DNA from: Crossaster papposus
Lineage: Eukaryota > Echinodermata > Asteroidea > Velatida > Solasteridae
Reading direction: 5' to 3'
Assembly: GCA_037893245.1 (NCBI GenBank)
Contig: JBAIAA010000506.1
Coordinates: 1,115,001 to 1,179,000 of the forward strand
Length of the DNA: 64,000 nucleotides
The notes beneath the pieces are model-generated. The model was given only the letters and a program-made list of their open reading frames with translations, was not told the DNA's origin and did no database searches. Below, one piece after another: positions 24,632 to 37,742 of the stretch. Position 1 is the first letter of the stretch, and each line of letters begins with the position of its first letter. The position numbers were made by a program, and so were the translations under genes.

Positions 24632-27489
24632 AAACCCAAACTGAGAGACTCATGCGTCAGGATACTGGCGGCATAGGCCTATGTGGCACTACATGTGTAC
24701 ATACAAACACATCAGAAAACATGGCTGCGAATGAGGAAATTTTTCTCGACATATATCTGAGCTGCGAGCCTCAACGTTGTTCGAGAATGAAGAGACACTC
24801 ACCAGCTCGACATCCGAGCCAAAATATTGCTAAATTTCTCACTGGAAAAAACCCAAACTGAGAGACTCATGCGTCAGGATACTGGCGGCATAGGCCTATG
24901 TGGCACTACACGTGTACATACAAACACATCAGAAAACATGGCTGCGAATGAGGACATTTTTCTCGACATATATTTGAGCTGCAAGCCTCAACGTTGTTCG
25001 AGAATGAAGAGACACTCACCAGCTCGACATCCGAGCCAAAATATTGCCAAATTTCTCACTGGAAAAAACCCAAACTGAGAGACTCATGCGTCAGGATACT
25101 GGCGGCATAGGCCTATGTGGCACTACACGTGTACATACAAACACATTAGAAAACATGGCTGCGAATGAGGATATTTTTCTCGACATATATCTGAGCTGCG
25201 AGCCTCAACGTTGTTCGAGAATGAAGAGACACTCACCAGCTCGACATCCGAGCCAAAATATTGCCAAATTTCTCACTGGAAAAAACCCAAACTGAGAGAC
25301 TCATGCGTCAGGATACTGGCGGCATATGCCTATGTGGCAATACACGTGTACATACAAACACATCAGAAAACATGGCTGCGAATGAGGATATTTTTCTCGA
25401 CATATATCTGAGCAGCGAACCTCAACGTTGTTCGATAATGAAGAGACACTCACCCGCTCGACATCTGAGCCAAAATATTTCCAAATTTCTCACTGGAACA
25501 AACCCAAACTGAGAGACTCATGCGTCAGGATACTGGCGGCATAGGCCTATGTGGCACTACATGTGTACATACAAACACATCAGAAAACATGGCTGCGAAT
25601 GAGGAAATTTTTCTCGACATATATCTGAGCTGCGAGCCTCAACGTTGTTCGAGAATGAAGAGACACTCACCAGCTCGACATCCGAGCCAAAATATTGCTA
25701 AATTTCTCACTGGAAAAAACCCAAACTGAGAGACTCATGCGTCAGGATACTGGCGGCATAGGCCTATGTGGCACTACACGTGTACATACAAACACATCAG
25801 AAAACATGGCTGCGAATGAGGACATTTTTCTCGACATATATTTGAGCTGCAATCCTCAACGTTGTTCGAGAATGAAGAGACACTCACCAGCTCGACATCC
25901 GAGCCAAAATATTGCCAAATTTCTCACTGGAAAAAACCCAAACTGAGAGACTCATGCGTCAGGATACTGGCGGCATAGGCCTATGTGGCACTACACGTGT
26001 ACATACAAACACATTAGAAAACATGGCTGCGAATGAGGATATTTTTCTCGACATATATCTGAGCTGCGAGCCTCAACGTTGTTCGAGAATGAAGAGACAC
26101 TCACCAGCTCGACATCCGAGCCAAAATATTGCCAAATTTCTCACTGGAAAAAACCCAAACTGAGAGACTCATGCGTCAGGATACTGGCGGCATATGCCTA
26201 TGTGGCAATACACGTGTACATACAAACACATCAGAAAACATGGCTGCGAATGAGGATATTTTTCTCGACATATATCTGAGCAGCGAACCTCAACGTTGTT
26301 CGATAATGAAGAGACACTCACCCGCTCGACATCTGAGCCAAAATATTTCCAAATTTCTCACTGGAACAAACCGAAACTGAGAGACTCATGCGTCAGGACA
26401 CTGGCGGCATATGCCTATGTGGCAATACACGTGTACATACAAACACATCAGAAAACATGGCTGCGAATGAGGATAATTTTCTCGACATATATCTGAGCAG
26501 CGAACCTCAACGTTGTTCGATAATGAAGAGACACTCACCCGCTCGACATCTGAGCCAAAATATTGCCAAATTTCTCACTGGAACAAACCTAAACTGAGAG
26601 ACTCATGCGTCAGGACACTGGTGTCATATGCCTATGTGGCAATACACGTGTACATACAAACACATCAGAAAACATGGCTGCGAATGAGGATAATTTTCTC
26701 GACATATATCTGAGCAGCGAACCTCAACGTTGTTCGATAATGAAGAGACACTCACCCGCTCGACATCTGAGCCAAAATATTGCCAAATTTCTCACTGGAA
26801 CAAACCTAAACTGAGAGACTCATGCGTCAGGACATTGGCGGCATATGCCTTTGTGGCACTACACGTGTACATACAAACACATTAGAAAACATGGCTGCGA
26901 ATGAGGATATTTTTCTCGACATATATCTGAGCTGCGAGCCTCAACGTTGTTCGAGAATGAAGAGACACTCACCAGCTCGACATCTGAGCCAAAATATTGC
27001 CAAATTTCTCACTGGAAAAAACCCAAACTGAGAGACTCATGCGTCAGGATACTGGCGGCATATGCCTATGTGGCAATACACGTGTACATACAAACACATC
27101 AGAAAACATGGCTGCGAATGAGGATATTTTTCTCGACATATATCTGAGCAGCGAACCTCAACGTTGTTCGATAATGAAGAGACACTCACCCGCTCGACAT
27201 CTGAGCCAAAATATTTCCAAATTTCTCACTGGAACAAACCGAAACTGAGAGACTCATGCGTCAGGACACTGGCGGCATATGCCTATGTGGCAATACACGT
27301 GTACATACAAACACATCAGAAAACATGGCTGCGAATGAGGATAATTTTCTCGACATATATCTGAGCAGCGAACCTCAACGTTGTTCGATAATGAAGAGAC
27401 ACTCACCCGCTCGACATCTGAGCCAAAATATTGCCAAATTTCTCACTGGAACAAACCTAAACTGAGAGACTCATGCGTCAGGACACTGG
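24632..27489 (+). repeat. 868-bp tetramer, about three tandem units
   Basis: Four full-length monomers repeat at offset 868: about 24,632-25,499 to about 25,500-26,370, and about 26,118-26,621 to 26,986-27,489. Markers are actacatgtgtac, tatttgagctgcaa, and ctcacccgctcg followed by aatatttccaaatttc. There is no short monomer in this stretch. A private change (ctggtgtcatatgcc at 26,620) marks the end of the last match. Confidence 0.87.
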
Positions 27490-28329
27490 CGGCATATGCC
27501 TATGTGGCAATACACGTGTACATACAAACACATCAGAAAACATGGCTGCGAATGAGGATAATTTTCTCGACATATATCTGAGCAGCGAACCTCAACGTTG
27601 TTCGATAATGAAGAGACACTCACCCGCTCGACATCTGAGCCAAAATATTGCCAAATTTCTCACTGGAACAAACCTAAACTGAGAGACTCATGCGTCAGGA
27701 CACTGGCGGCATATGCCTTTGTGGCACTACACGTGTACATACAAACATATCAGAAAACATGGCTGCGAATGAGGATATTTTTCTCGACATATATCTGAGC
27801 TGCGAGCCTCAACGTTGTTCGAGAATGAAGAGACACTTACCAGCTCGACATCCGAGCCAAAATATTGCCAAATTTCTCACTGGAAAATAAACCAAACTGT
27901 GAGACTCATGCTCCTGGACACTGGCGACATGATAATGTTCTCGACATGTATTTGAGCTGCGAACCTCAACGTTGTTCGAGAATGAAGAGACACTTACCAG
28001 CTCGACATCCGAGCCAAAATATTGCCCAATTTCTCACTGGAAAAAACCCAAACTGAGAGACTCATGCGTCAGGATACTGGCGGCATAGGCCTATGTGGCA
28101 CTACACGTGTACATACAAACACATTAGAAAACATGGCTGCGAATGAGGATATTTTTCTCGACATATATCTGAGCTGCGAGCCTCAACGTTGTTCGAGAAT
28201 GAAGAGACACTCACCAGCTCGACATCCGAGCCAAAATATTGCCAAATTTCTCACTGGAAAAAACCCAAACTGAGAGACTCATGCGTCAGGATACTGGCGG
28301 CATAGGCCTATATGGCACTACACGTGTAC
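27490..28329 (+). repeat. Satellite I monomers between two higher-order blocks
   Basis: Full-length monomers with one short copy near 27,900 (gctcctggacactgg). Variants seen include acatacaaacatatcag, attgcccaatttc and cctatatggcac. No longer period. Confidence 0.75.
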
Positions 28330-31300
28330 ATACAAACACATTAGAAAACATGGCTGCGAATGAGGATATTTTTCTCGACATATATCTGAGCTGCGAGCCT
28401 CAACGTTGTTCGAGAATGAAGAGACACTCACCAGCTCGACATCCGAGACAAAATATTGCCAAATTTCTCACTGGAAAAAACCCAAACTGAGAGACTCATG
28501 CGTCAGGATACTGGCGGCATAGGCCTATGTGGCAATACACCCGTGTACATACATACACATCAGAAAACATGGCTACGAATGAGGATAATGTTCTCGACAT
28601 ATATCTGAGCTGCGAGCCTCAACGTTGTTGGAGAATGAAGAGACACTCACCAGCTCGACATCCGAGCCAAAATATTGCCAAATTTCTCACTGGAAAATAA
28701 ACCAAACTGTGAGACTCATGCTTCTCGACACTGGCGACATGATAATGTTCTCGACATGTATCTGAGCTGCGAACCTCAACGTTGTTCGAGAATGAAGGGA
28801 CACTCACCAGCTCGACATCTGAGCCAAAATGTTGCCAAATTTCTCACTGGAACAAACCTAAACTGAGAGACTCATGCGTCAGGATACTGGCGGCATAGGC
28901 CTATGTGGCAATACACGTGTACATACATACACATCAGAAAACATGGCTACGAATGAGGATAATGTTCTCGACATATATCTGAGCTGCGAGCCTCAACGTT
29001 GTTGGAGAATGAAGAGACACTCACCAGCTCGACATCCGAGCCAAAATATTGCCAAATTTCTCACTGGAAAATAAACCAAACTGTGAGACTCATGCTTCTC
29101 GACACTGGCGACATGATAATGTTCTCGACATGTATCTGAGCTGCGAACCTCACCGTTGTTCGAGAATGAAGGGACACTCACCAGCTCGACATCTGAGCCA
29201 AAATGTTGCCAAATTTCTCACTGGAACAAACCTAAACTGAGAGACTCATGCGTCAGGACACTGGCGGCATATGCCTATGTGGCAATACACGTGTACATAC
29301 AAACACATCAGAAAACATGGCTGCGAATGAGGATATTTTTCTCGACATATATCTGAGCTGCGAGCCTCAACGTTGTTCGAGAATGAAGAGACACTCACCA
29401 GCTCGACATCCGAGCCAAAATATTGCCAAATTTCTCACTGGAAAAAACCCAAACTGAGAGACTCATGCGTCAGGATACTGGCGGCATAGGCCTATGTGGC
29501 ACTCCACGTGTACATACAAACACATTAGAAAACATGGCTGCGAATGAGGATATTTTTCTCGACATATATCTGAGCTGCGAGCCTCAACGTTGTTCGAAAA
29601 TGAAGAGACACTCACCAGCTCGACATCCGAGCCAAAATATTGCCAAATTTCTCACTGGAAAAAACCCAAACTGAGAGACTCATGCGTCAGGATACTGGCG
29701 GCATATGCCTATGTGGCAATACACGTGTACATACAAACACATCAGAAAACATGGCTGCGAATGAGGATATTTTTCTCGACATATATCTGAGCAGCGAACC
29801 TCAACGTTGTTCGATAATGAAGAGACACTCACCCGCTCGACATCTGAGCCAAAATATTGCCAAATTTCTCACTGGAACAAACCTAAACTGAGAGACTCAT
29901 GCGTCAGGACACTGGCGGCATATGCCTTTGTGGCACTACACGTGTACATACAAACACATCAGAAAACATGGCTGCGAATGAGGATATTTTTATCGACATA
30001 TATCTAAGCTGCGAGCCTCAACGTTGTTCGAGAATGAAGAGACACTTACCAGCTCGACATCCGAGCCAAAATATTGCCAAATTTCTCACTGGAAAATAAA
30101 CCAAACTGTGAGACTCATGCTCCTGGACACTGGCGACATGATAATGTTCTCGACATGTATTTGAGATGCGAACCTCAACGTTGTTCGAGAATGAAGAGAC
30201 ACTTACCAGCTCGACATCCGAGTCAAAATATTGCCAAATTTCTCACTGGAAAAAAACCAAACTGAGAGACTCATGCGTCAGGATACTGGCGGCATAGGCC
30301 TATGTGGCAATACACGTGTACATACAAACACATTAGAAAACATGGCTGCGAATGAGGATATTTTTCTCGACATATATCTGAGCTGCGAGCCTCAACGTTG
30401 TTCGAGAATGAAGAGACACTCACCAGCTCGACATCCGAGCCAAAATATTGCCAAATTTCTCACTGGAAAAAACCCAAACTGAGAGACTCATGCGTCAGGA
30501 TACTGGCGGCATAGGCCTATGTGGCAATACACGTGTACATACATACACATCAGAAAACATGGCTACGAATGAGGATAATGTTCTCGACATATATCTGAGC
30601 TGCGAGCCTCAACGTTGTTGGAGAATGAAGAGACACTCACCAGCTCGACATCCGAGCCAAAATATTGCCAAATTTCTCACTGGAAAATAAACCAAACTGT
30701 GAGACTCATGCTTCTCGACACTGGCGACATGATAATGTTCTCGACATGTATCTGAGCTGCGAACCTCAACGTTGTTCGAGAATGAAGGGACACTCACCAG
30801 CTCGACATCTGAGCCAAAATGTTGCCAAATTTCTCACTGGAACAAACCTAAACTGAGAGACTCATGCGTCAGGATACTGGCGGCATAGGCCTATGTGGCA
30901 ATACACGTGTACATACATACACATCAGAAAACATGGCTACGAATGAGGATAATGTTCTCGACATATATCTGAGCTGCGAGCCTCAACGTTGTTGGAGAAT
31001 GAAGAGACACTCACCAGCTCGACATCCGAGCCAAAATATTGCCAAATTTCTCACTGGAAAATAAACCAAACTGTGAGACTCATGCTTCTCGACACTGGCG
31101 ACATGATAATGTTCTCGACATGTATCTGAGCTGCGAACCTCACCGTTGTTCGAGAATGAAGGGACACTCACCAGCTCGACATCTGAGCCAAAATGTTGCC
31201 AAATTTCTCACTGGAACAAACCTAAACTGAGAGACTCATGCGTCAGGACACTGGCGGCATATGCCTATGTGGCAATACACGTGTACATACAAACACATCA

Positions 31301-33846
31301 GAAAACATGGCTGCGAATGAGGATATTTTTCTCGACATATATCTGAGCTGCGAGCCTCAACGTTGTTCGAGAATGAAGAGACACTCACCAGCTCGACATC
31401 CGAGCCAAAATATTGCCAAATTTCTCACTGGAAAAAACCCAAACTGAGAGACTCATGCGTCAGGATACTGGCGGCATAGGCCTATGTGGCACTCCACGTG
31501 TACATACAAACACATTAGAAAACATGGCTGCGAATGAGGATATTTTTCTCGACATATATCTGAGCTGCGAGCCTCAACGTTGTTCGAAAATGAAGAGACA
31601 CTCACCAGCTCGACATCCGAGCCAAAATATTGCCAAATTTCTCACTGGAAAAAACCCAAACTGAGAGACTCATGCGTCAGGATACTGGCGGCATATGCCT
31701 ATGTGGCAATACACGTGTACATACAAACACATCAGAAAACATGGCTGCGAATGAGGATATTTTTCTCGACATATATCTGAGCAGCGAACCTCAACGTTGT
31801 TCGATAATGAAGAGACACTCACCCGCTCGACATCTGAGCCAAAATATTGCCAAATTTCTCACTGGAACAAACCTAAACTGAGAGACTCATGCGTCAGGAC
31901 ACTGGCGGCATATGCCTTTGTGGCACTACACGTGTACATACAAACACATCAGAAAACATGGCTGCGAATGAGGATATTTTTATCGACATATATCTAAGCT
32001 GCGAGCCTCAACGTTGTTCGAGAATGAAGAGACACTTACCAGCTCGACATCCGAGCCAAAATATTGCCAAATTTCTCACTGGAAAATAAACCAAACTGTG
32101 AGACTCATGCTCCTGGACACTGGCGACATGATAATGTTCTCGACATGTATTTGAGATGCGAACCTCAACGTTGTTCGAGAATGAAGAGACACTTACCAGC
32201 TCGACATCCGAGTCAAAATATTGCCAAATTTCTCACTGGAAAAAAACCAAACTGAGAGACTCATGCGTCAGGATACTGGCGGCATAGGCCTATGTGGCAA
32301 TACACGTGTACATACAAACACATTAGAAAACATGGCTGCGAATGAGGATATTTTTCTCGACATATATCTGAGCTGCGAGCCTCAACGTTGTTCGAGAATG
32401 AAGAGACACTCACCAGCTCGACATCCGAGCCAAAATATTGCCAAATTTCTCACTGGAAAAAACCCAAACTGAGAGACTCATGCGTCAGGATACTGGCGGC
32501 ATAGGCCTATGTGGCAATACACGTGTACATACATACACATCAGAAAACATGGCTACGAATGAGGATAATGTTCTCGACATATATCTGAGCTGCGAGCCTC
32601 AACGTTGTTGGAGAATGAAGAGACACTCACCAGCTCGACATCCGAGCCAAAATATTGCCAAATTTCTCACTGGAAAATAAACCAAACTGTGAGACTCATG
32701 CTTCTCGACACTGGCAACATGATAATGTTCTCGACATGTATCTGAGCTGCGAACCTCAACGTTGTTCGAGAATGAAGGGACACTCACCAGCTCGACATCT
32801 GAGCCAAAATGTTGCCAAATTTCTCACTGGAACAAACCTAAACTGAGAGACTCATGCGTCAAGATACTGGCGGCATAGGCCTATGTGGCAATACACGTGT
32901 ACATACATACACATCAGAAAACATGGCTACGAATGAGGATAATGTTCTCGACATATATCTGAGCTGCGAGCCTCAACGTTGTTGGAGAATGAAGAGACAC
33001 TCACCAGCTCGACATCCGAGCCAAAATATTGCCAAATTTCTCACTGGAAAATAAACCAAACTGTGAGACTCATGCTTCTCGACACTGGCGACATGATAAT
33101 GTTCTCGACATGTATCTGAGCTGCGAACCTCAACGTTGTTCGAGAATGAAGGGACACTCACCAGCTCGACATCTGAGCCAAAATGTTGCCAAATTTCTCA
33201 CTGGAACAAACCTAAACTGAGAGACTCATGCGTCAGGACACTGGCGGCATATGCCTATGTGGCAATACACGTGTACATACAAACACATCAGAAAACATGG
33301 CTGCGAATGAGGATATTTTTCTCGACATATATCTGAGCTGCGAGCCTCAACGTTGTTCGAGAATGAAGAGACACTCACCAGCTCGACATCCGAGCCAAAA
33401 TATTGCCAAATGTCTCACTGGAAAAAACCCAAACTGAGAGACTCATGCGTCAGGATACTGGCGGCATAGGCCTATGTGGCACTACACGTGTACATACAAA
33501 CACATTAGAAAACATGGCTGCGAATGAGGATATTTTTCTCGACATATATCTGAGCTGCGAGCCTCAACGTTGTTCGAGAATGAAGAGACACTCACCAGCT
33601 CGACATCCGAGCCAAAATATTGCCAAATTTCTCACTGGAAAAAACCCAAACTGAGAGACTCATGCGTCAGGATACTGGCGGCATATGCCTATGTGGCAAT
33701 ACACGTGTACATACAAACACATCAGAAAACATGGCTGCGAATGAGGATATTTTTCTCGACATATATCTGAGCAGCGAACCTCAACGTTGTTCGATAATGA
33801 AGAGACACTCACCCGCTCGACATCTGAGCCAAAATATTGCCAAATT
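28330..33846 (+). repeat. 1,990-bp decamer, about 2.8 tandem copies
   Basis: Seven full-length and three short monomers repeat at offset 1,990: copy A about 28,330-30,321, copy B about 30,322-32,311, partial copy C about 32,312-33,846. A and B share ctcaccgttgttc and actccacgtgtac, which C lacks, so A and B separated last. Copy A alone has a 2-bp insertion (caatacacccgtg, 28,53x). C alone has ggcaacatgataatg (32,715). C ends at the changed tract caaattttttcacggg. Confidence 0.93.
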
Positions 33847-36429
33847 TTTTCACGGGAACAAACCTAAACTGAGAGACTCATGCGTCAGGACACTGGCGGC
33901 ATATGCCTTTGTGGCACTACACGTGTACATACAAACACATCAGAAAACATGGCTGCGAATGAGGATATTTTTATCGACATATATCTGAGCTGCGAGCCTC
34001 AACGTTGTTCGAGAATGAAGAGACACTTACCAGCTCGACATCCGAGCCAAAATATTGCCAAATTTCTCACTGGAAAATAAACCAAACTGTGAGACTCATG
34101 CTCCTGGACACTGGCGACATAATAATGTTCTCGACATGTATTTGAGATGCGAACCTCAACGTTGTTCGATAATGAAGAGACACTTACCAGCTCGACATCC
34201 GAGCCAAAATATTGCCAAATTTCTCACTGGAAAAAACCCAAACTGAGAGACTCATGCGTCAGGATACTGGCGGCATAGGCCTATGTGGCAATACACGTGT
34301 ACATACATACACATCAGAAAACATGGCTACGAATGAGGATATTTTTCTCGACATATATCTGAGCTGCGAGCCTCAACGTTGTTGGAGAATGAAGAGACAC
34401 TCACCAGCTCGACATCCGAGCCAAAATATTGCCAAATTTCTCACTGGAAAATAAACCTAAACTGAGAGACTCATGCGTCAGGACACTGGCGGCATATGCC
34501 TATGTGGCAATACACGTGTACATACAAACACATCAGAAAACATGGCTGCGAATGAGGATATTTTTCTCGACATATATCTGAGCAGCGAACCTCAACGTTG
34601 TTCGATAATGAAGAGACACTCACCCGCTCGACATCTGAGCCAAAATATTGCCAAATTTCTCACGGGAACAAACCTAAACTGAGAGACTCATGCGTCAGGA
34701 CACTGGCGGCATATGCCTTTGTGGCACTACACGTGTACATACAAACACATCAGAAAACATGGCTGCGAATGAGGATATTTTTATCGACATATATCTGAGC
34801 TGCGAGCCTCAACGTTGTTCGAGAATGAAGAGACACTTACCAGCTCGACATCCGAGCCAAAATATTGCCAAATTTCTCACTGGAAAATAAACCAAACTGT
34901 GAGACTCATGCTCCTGGACACTGGCGACATGATAATGTTCTCGACATGTATTTGAGATGCGAACCTCAACGATGTTCGATAATAAAGAGACACTTACCAG
35001 CTCGACATCCGAGCCAAAATATTGCCAAATTTCTCACTGGAAAAAACCCAAACTGAGAGACTCATGCGCCAGGATACTGGCGGCATAGGCCTATGTGGCA
35101 ATACACGTGTACATACATACACATCAGAAAACATGGCTGCGAATGAGGATATTTTTCTCGACATATATCTGAGCTGCGAGCCTCAACGTTGTTCAAGAAT
35201 GAAGAGACACTCACCAGCTCGACATCCGAGCCAAAATATTGCCAAATTTCTCACTGGAAAAAACCCAAACTGAGAGACTCATGCGTCAGGATACTGGCGG
35301 CATAGGCCTATGTGGCAATACACGTGTACATACATACACATCAGAAAACATGGCTACGAATGAGGATAATGTTCTCGACATATATCTGAGCTGCGAGCCT
35401 CAACGTTGTTGGAGAATGAAGAGACACTCACCAGCTCGACATCCGAGCCAAAATATTGCCAAATTTCTCACTGGAAAATAAACCTAAACTGAGAGACTCA
35501 TGCGTCAGGACACTGGCGGCATATGCCTATGTGGCAATACACGTGTACATACAAACACATCAGAAAACATGGCTGCGAATGAGGATATTTTTCTCGACAT
35601 ATATCTGAGCAGCGAACCTCAACGTTGTTCGATAATGAAGAGACACTCACCCGCTCGACATCTGAGCCAAAATATTGCCAAATTTCTCACTGGAACAAAC
35701 CTAAACTGAGAGACTCATGCGTCAGGACACTGGCGGCATATGCCTTTGTGGCACTACACGTGTACATACAAACACATCAGAAAACATGGCTGCGAATGAG
35801 GATATTTTTCTCGACATATATCTGAGCTGCGAGCCTCAACGTTGTTCGAGAATGAAGAGACACTTACCAGCTCGACATCCGAGACAAAATATTGCCAAAT
35901 TTGTCACTGGAAAATAAACCAAACTGTGAGACTCATGCTCCTGGACACTGGCGACATGATAATGTTCTCGACATGTATTTGAGCTGCGAACCTCAACGTT
36001 GTTCGAGAATGAAGAGACACTTACCAGCTCGACATCCGAGCCAAAATATTGCCAAATTTCTCACTGGAAAAAACCCAAACTGAGAGACTCATGCGTCAGG
36101 ATACTGGCGGCATAGGCCTATGTGGCAATACACGTGTACATACATACACATCAGAAAACATGGCTACGAATGAGGATAATGTTCTCGACATATATCTGAG
36201 CTGCGAGCCTCAACGTTGTTGGAGAATGAAGAGACACTCACCAGCTCGACATCCGAGCCAAAATATTGCCAAATTTCTCACTGGAAAATAAACCAAACTG
36301 TGAGACTCATGCTTCTCGACACTGGCGACATGATAATGTTCTCGACATGTATCTGAGCTGCGAACCTCAACGTTGTTCGAGAATGAAGGGACACTCACCA
36401 GCTCGACATCTGAGCCAAAATGTTGCCAA
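33847..36429 (+). repeat. 810-bp and 1,027-bp higher-order repeats
   Basis: About 33,855-34,400 recurs at offset 810 (shared tatttgagatgcg and cgataatgaagagacactta). About 34,460-36,000 contains a 1,027-bp offset (34,473 to 35,500) marked by ggaaaataaacctaaactg, a fusion of the short-class and full-class endings. That fusion also produces 219-bp monomers. Confidence 0.75.
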
Positions 36430-37742
36430 ATTTCTCACTGGAACAAACCTAAACTGAGAGACTCATGCGTCAGGATACTGGCGGCATAGGCCTATGTGGC
36501 AATACACGTGTACATACATACACATCAGAAAACATGGCTACGAATGAGGATAATGTTCTCGACATATATCTGAGCTGCGAGCCTCAACGTTGTTGGAGAA
36601 TGAAGAGACACTCACCAGCTCGACATCCGAGCCAAAATATTGCCAAATTTCTCACTGGAAAAAAACCAAACTGAGAGACTCATGCGTCAGGATACTGGCG
36701 GCATAGGCCTATGTGGCATTACACGTGTACATACAAACACATTAGAAAACATGGCTGCGAATGAGGATATTTTTCTCGACATATATCTGAGCTGCGAGCC
36801 TCAACGTTGTTCAAGAATGAAGAGACACTCACCAGCTCGACATCCGAGCCAAAATATTGCCAAATTTTCACTGGAAAAAACCCAAACTGAGAGACTCATG
36901 CGTCAGGATACTGGCGGCATAGGCCTATGTGGCAATACACGTGTACATACATACACATCAGAAAACATGGCTACGAATGAGGATAATGTTCTCGACATAT
37001 ATCTGAGCTGCGAGCCTCAACGTTGTTGGAGAATGAAGAGACACTCACCAGCTCGACATCCGAGCCAAAATATTGCCAAATTTCTCACTGGAACAAACCT
37101 AAACTGAGAGACTCATGCGTCAGGATACTGGCGGCATAGGCCTATGTGGCAATACACGTGTACATACATACACATCAGAAAACATGGCTACGAATGAGGA
37201 TAATGTTCTCGACATATATCTGAGCTGCGAGCCTCAACGTTGTTGGAGAATGAAGAGACACTCACCAGCTCGACATCCGAGCCAAAATATTGCCAAATTT
37301 CTCACTGGAAAAAACCCAAACTGAGAGACTCATGCGTCAGGATACTGGCGGCATAGGCCTATGTGGCATTACACGTGTACATACAAACACATTAGAAAAC
37401 ATGGCTGCGAATGAGGATATTTTTCTCGACATATATCTGAGCTGCGAGCCTCAACGTTGTTCAAGAATGAAGAGACACTCACCAGCTCGACATCCGAGCC
37501 AAAATATTGCCAAATTTTCACTGGAAAAAACCCAAACTGAGAGACTCATGCGTCAGGATACTGGCGGCATAGGCCTATGTGGCAATACACGTGTACATAC
37601 ATACACATCAGAAAACATGGCTACGAATGAGGATAATGTTCTCGACATATATCTGAGCTGCGAGCCTCAACGTTGTTGGAGAATGAAGAGACACTCACCA
37701 GCTCGACATCCGAGCCAAAATATTGCCAAATTTCTCACTGGA
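36430..37742 (+). repeat. 650-bp trimer, two tandem copies
   Basis: About 36,430-37,079 and 37,080-37,742 share gtggcattacacg, gttgttcaagaatg and the shortened tract gccaaattttcactgg. That tract loses the usual tctc and gives the 650-bp (not 651-bp) period. Confidence 0.82.

Larger units (their letters stand above)
22413..25143 (+). repeat. Higher-order repeat, offset 1,676 bp
   Basis: About 22,413-23,467 matches about 24,089-25,143: seven full-length monomers plus one short one per period. Shared markers are ccagctggacat, actacatgtgtac, gaggaaatttttctc and attgctaaatttctc. Differences include acatcagagcc/acattagagcc, aactatgagac/aactgtgagac and gagctgcgagcc/gagctgcaagcc. Confidence 0.85.
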
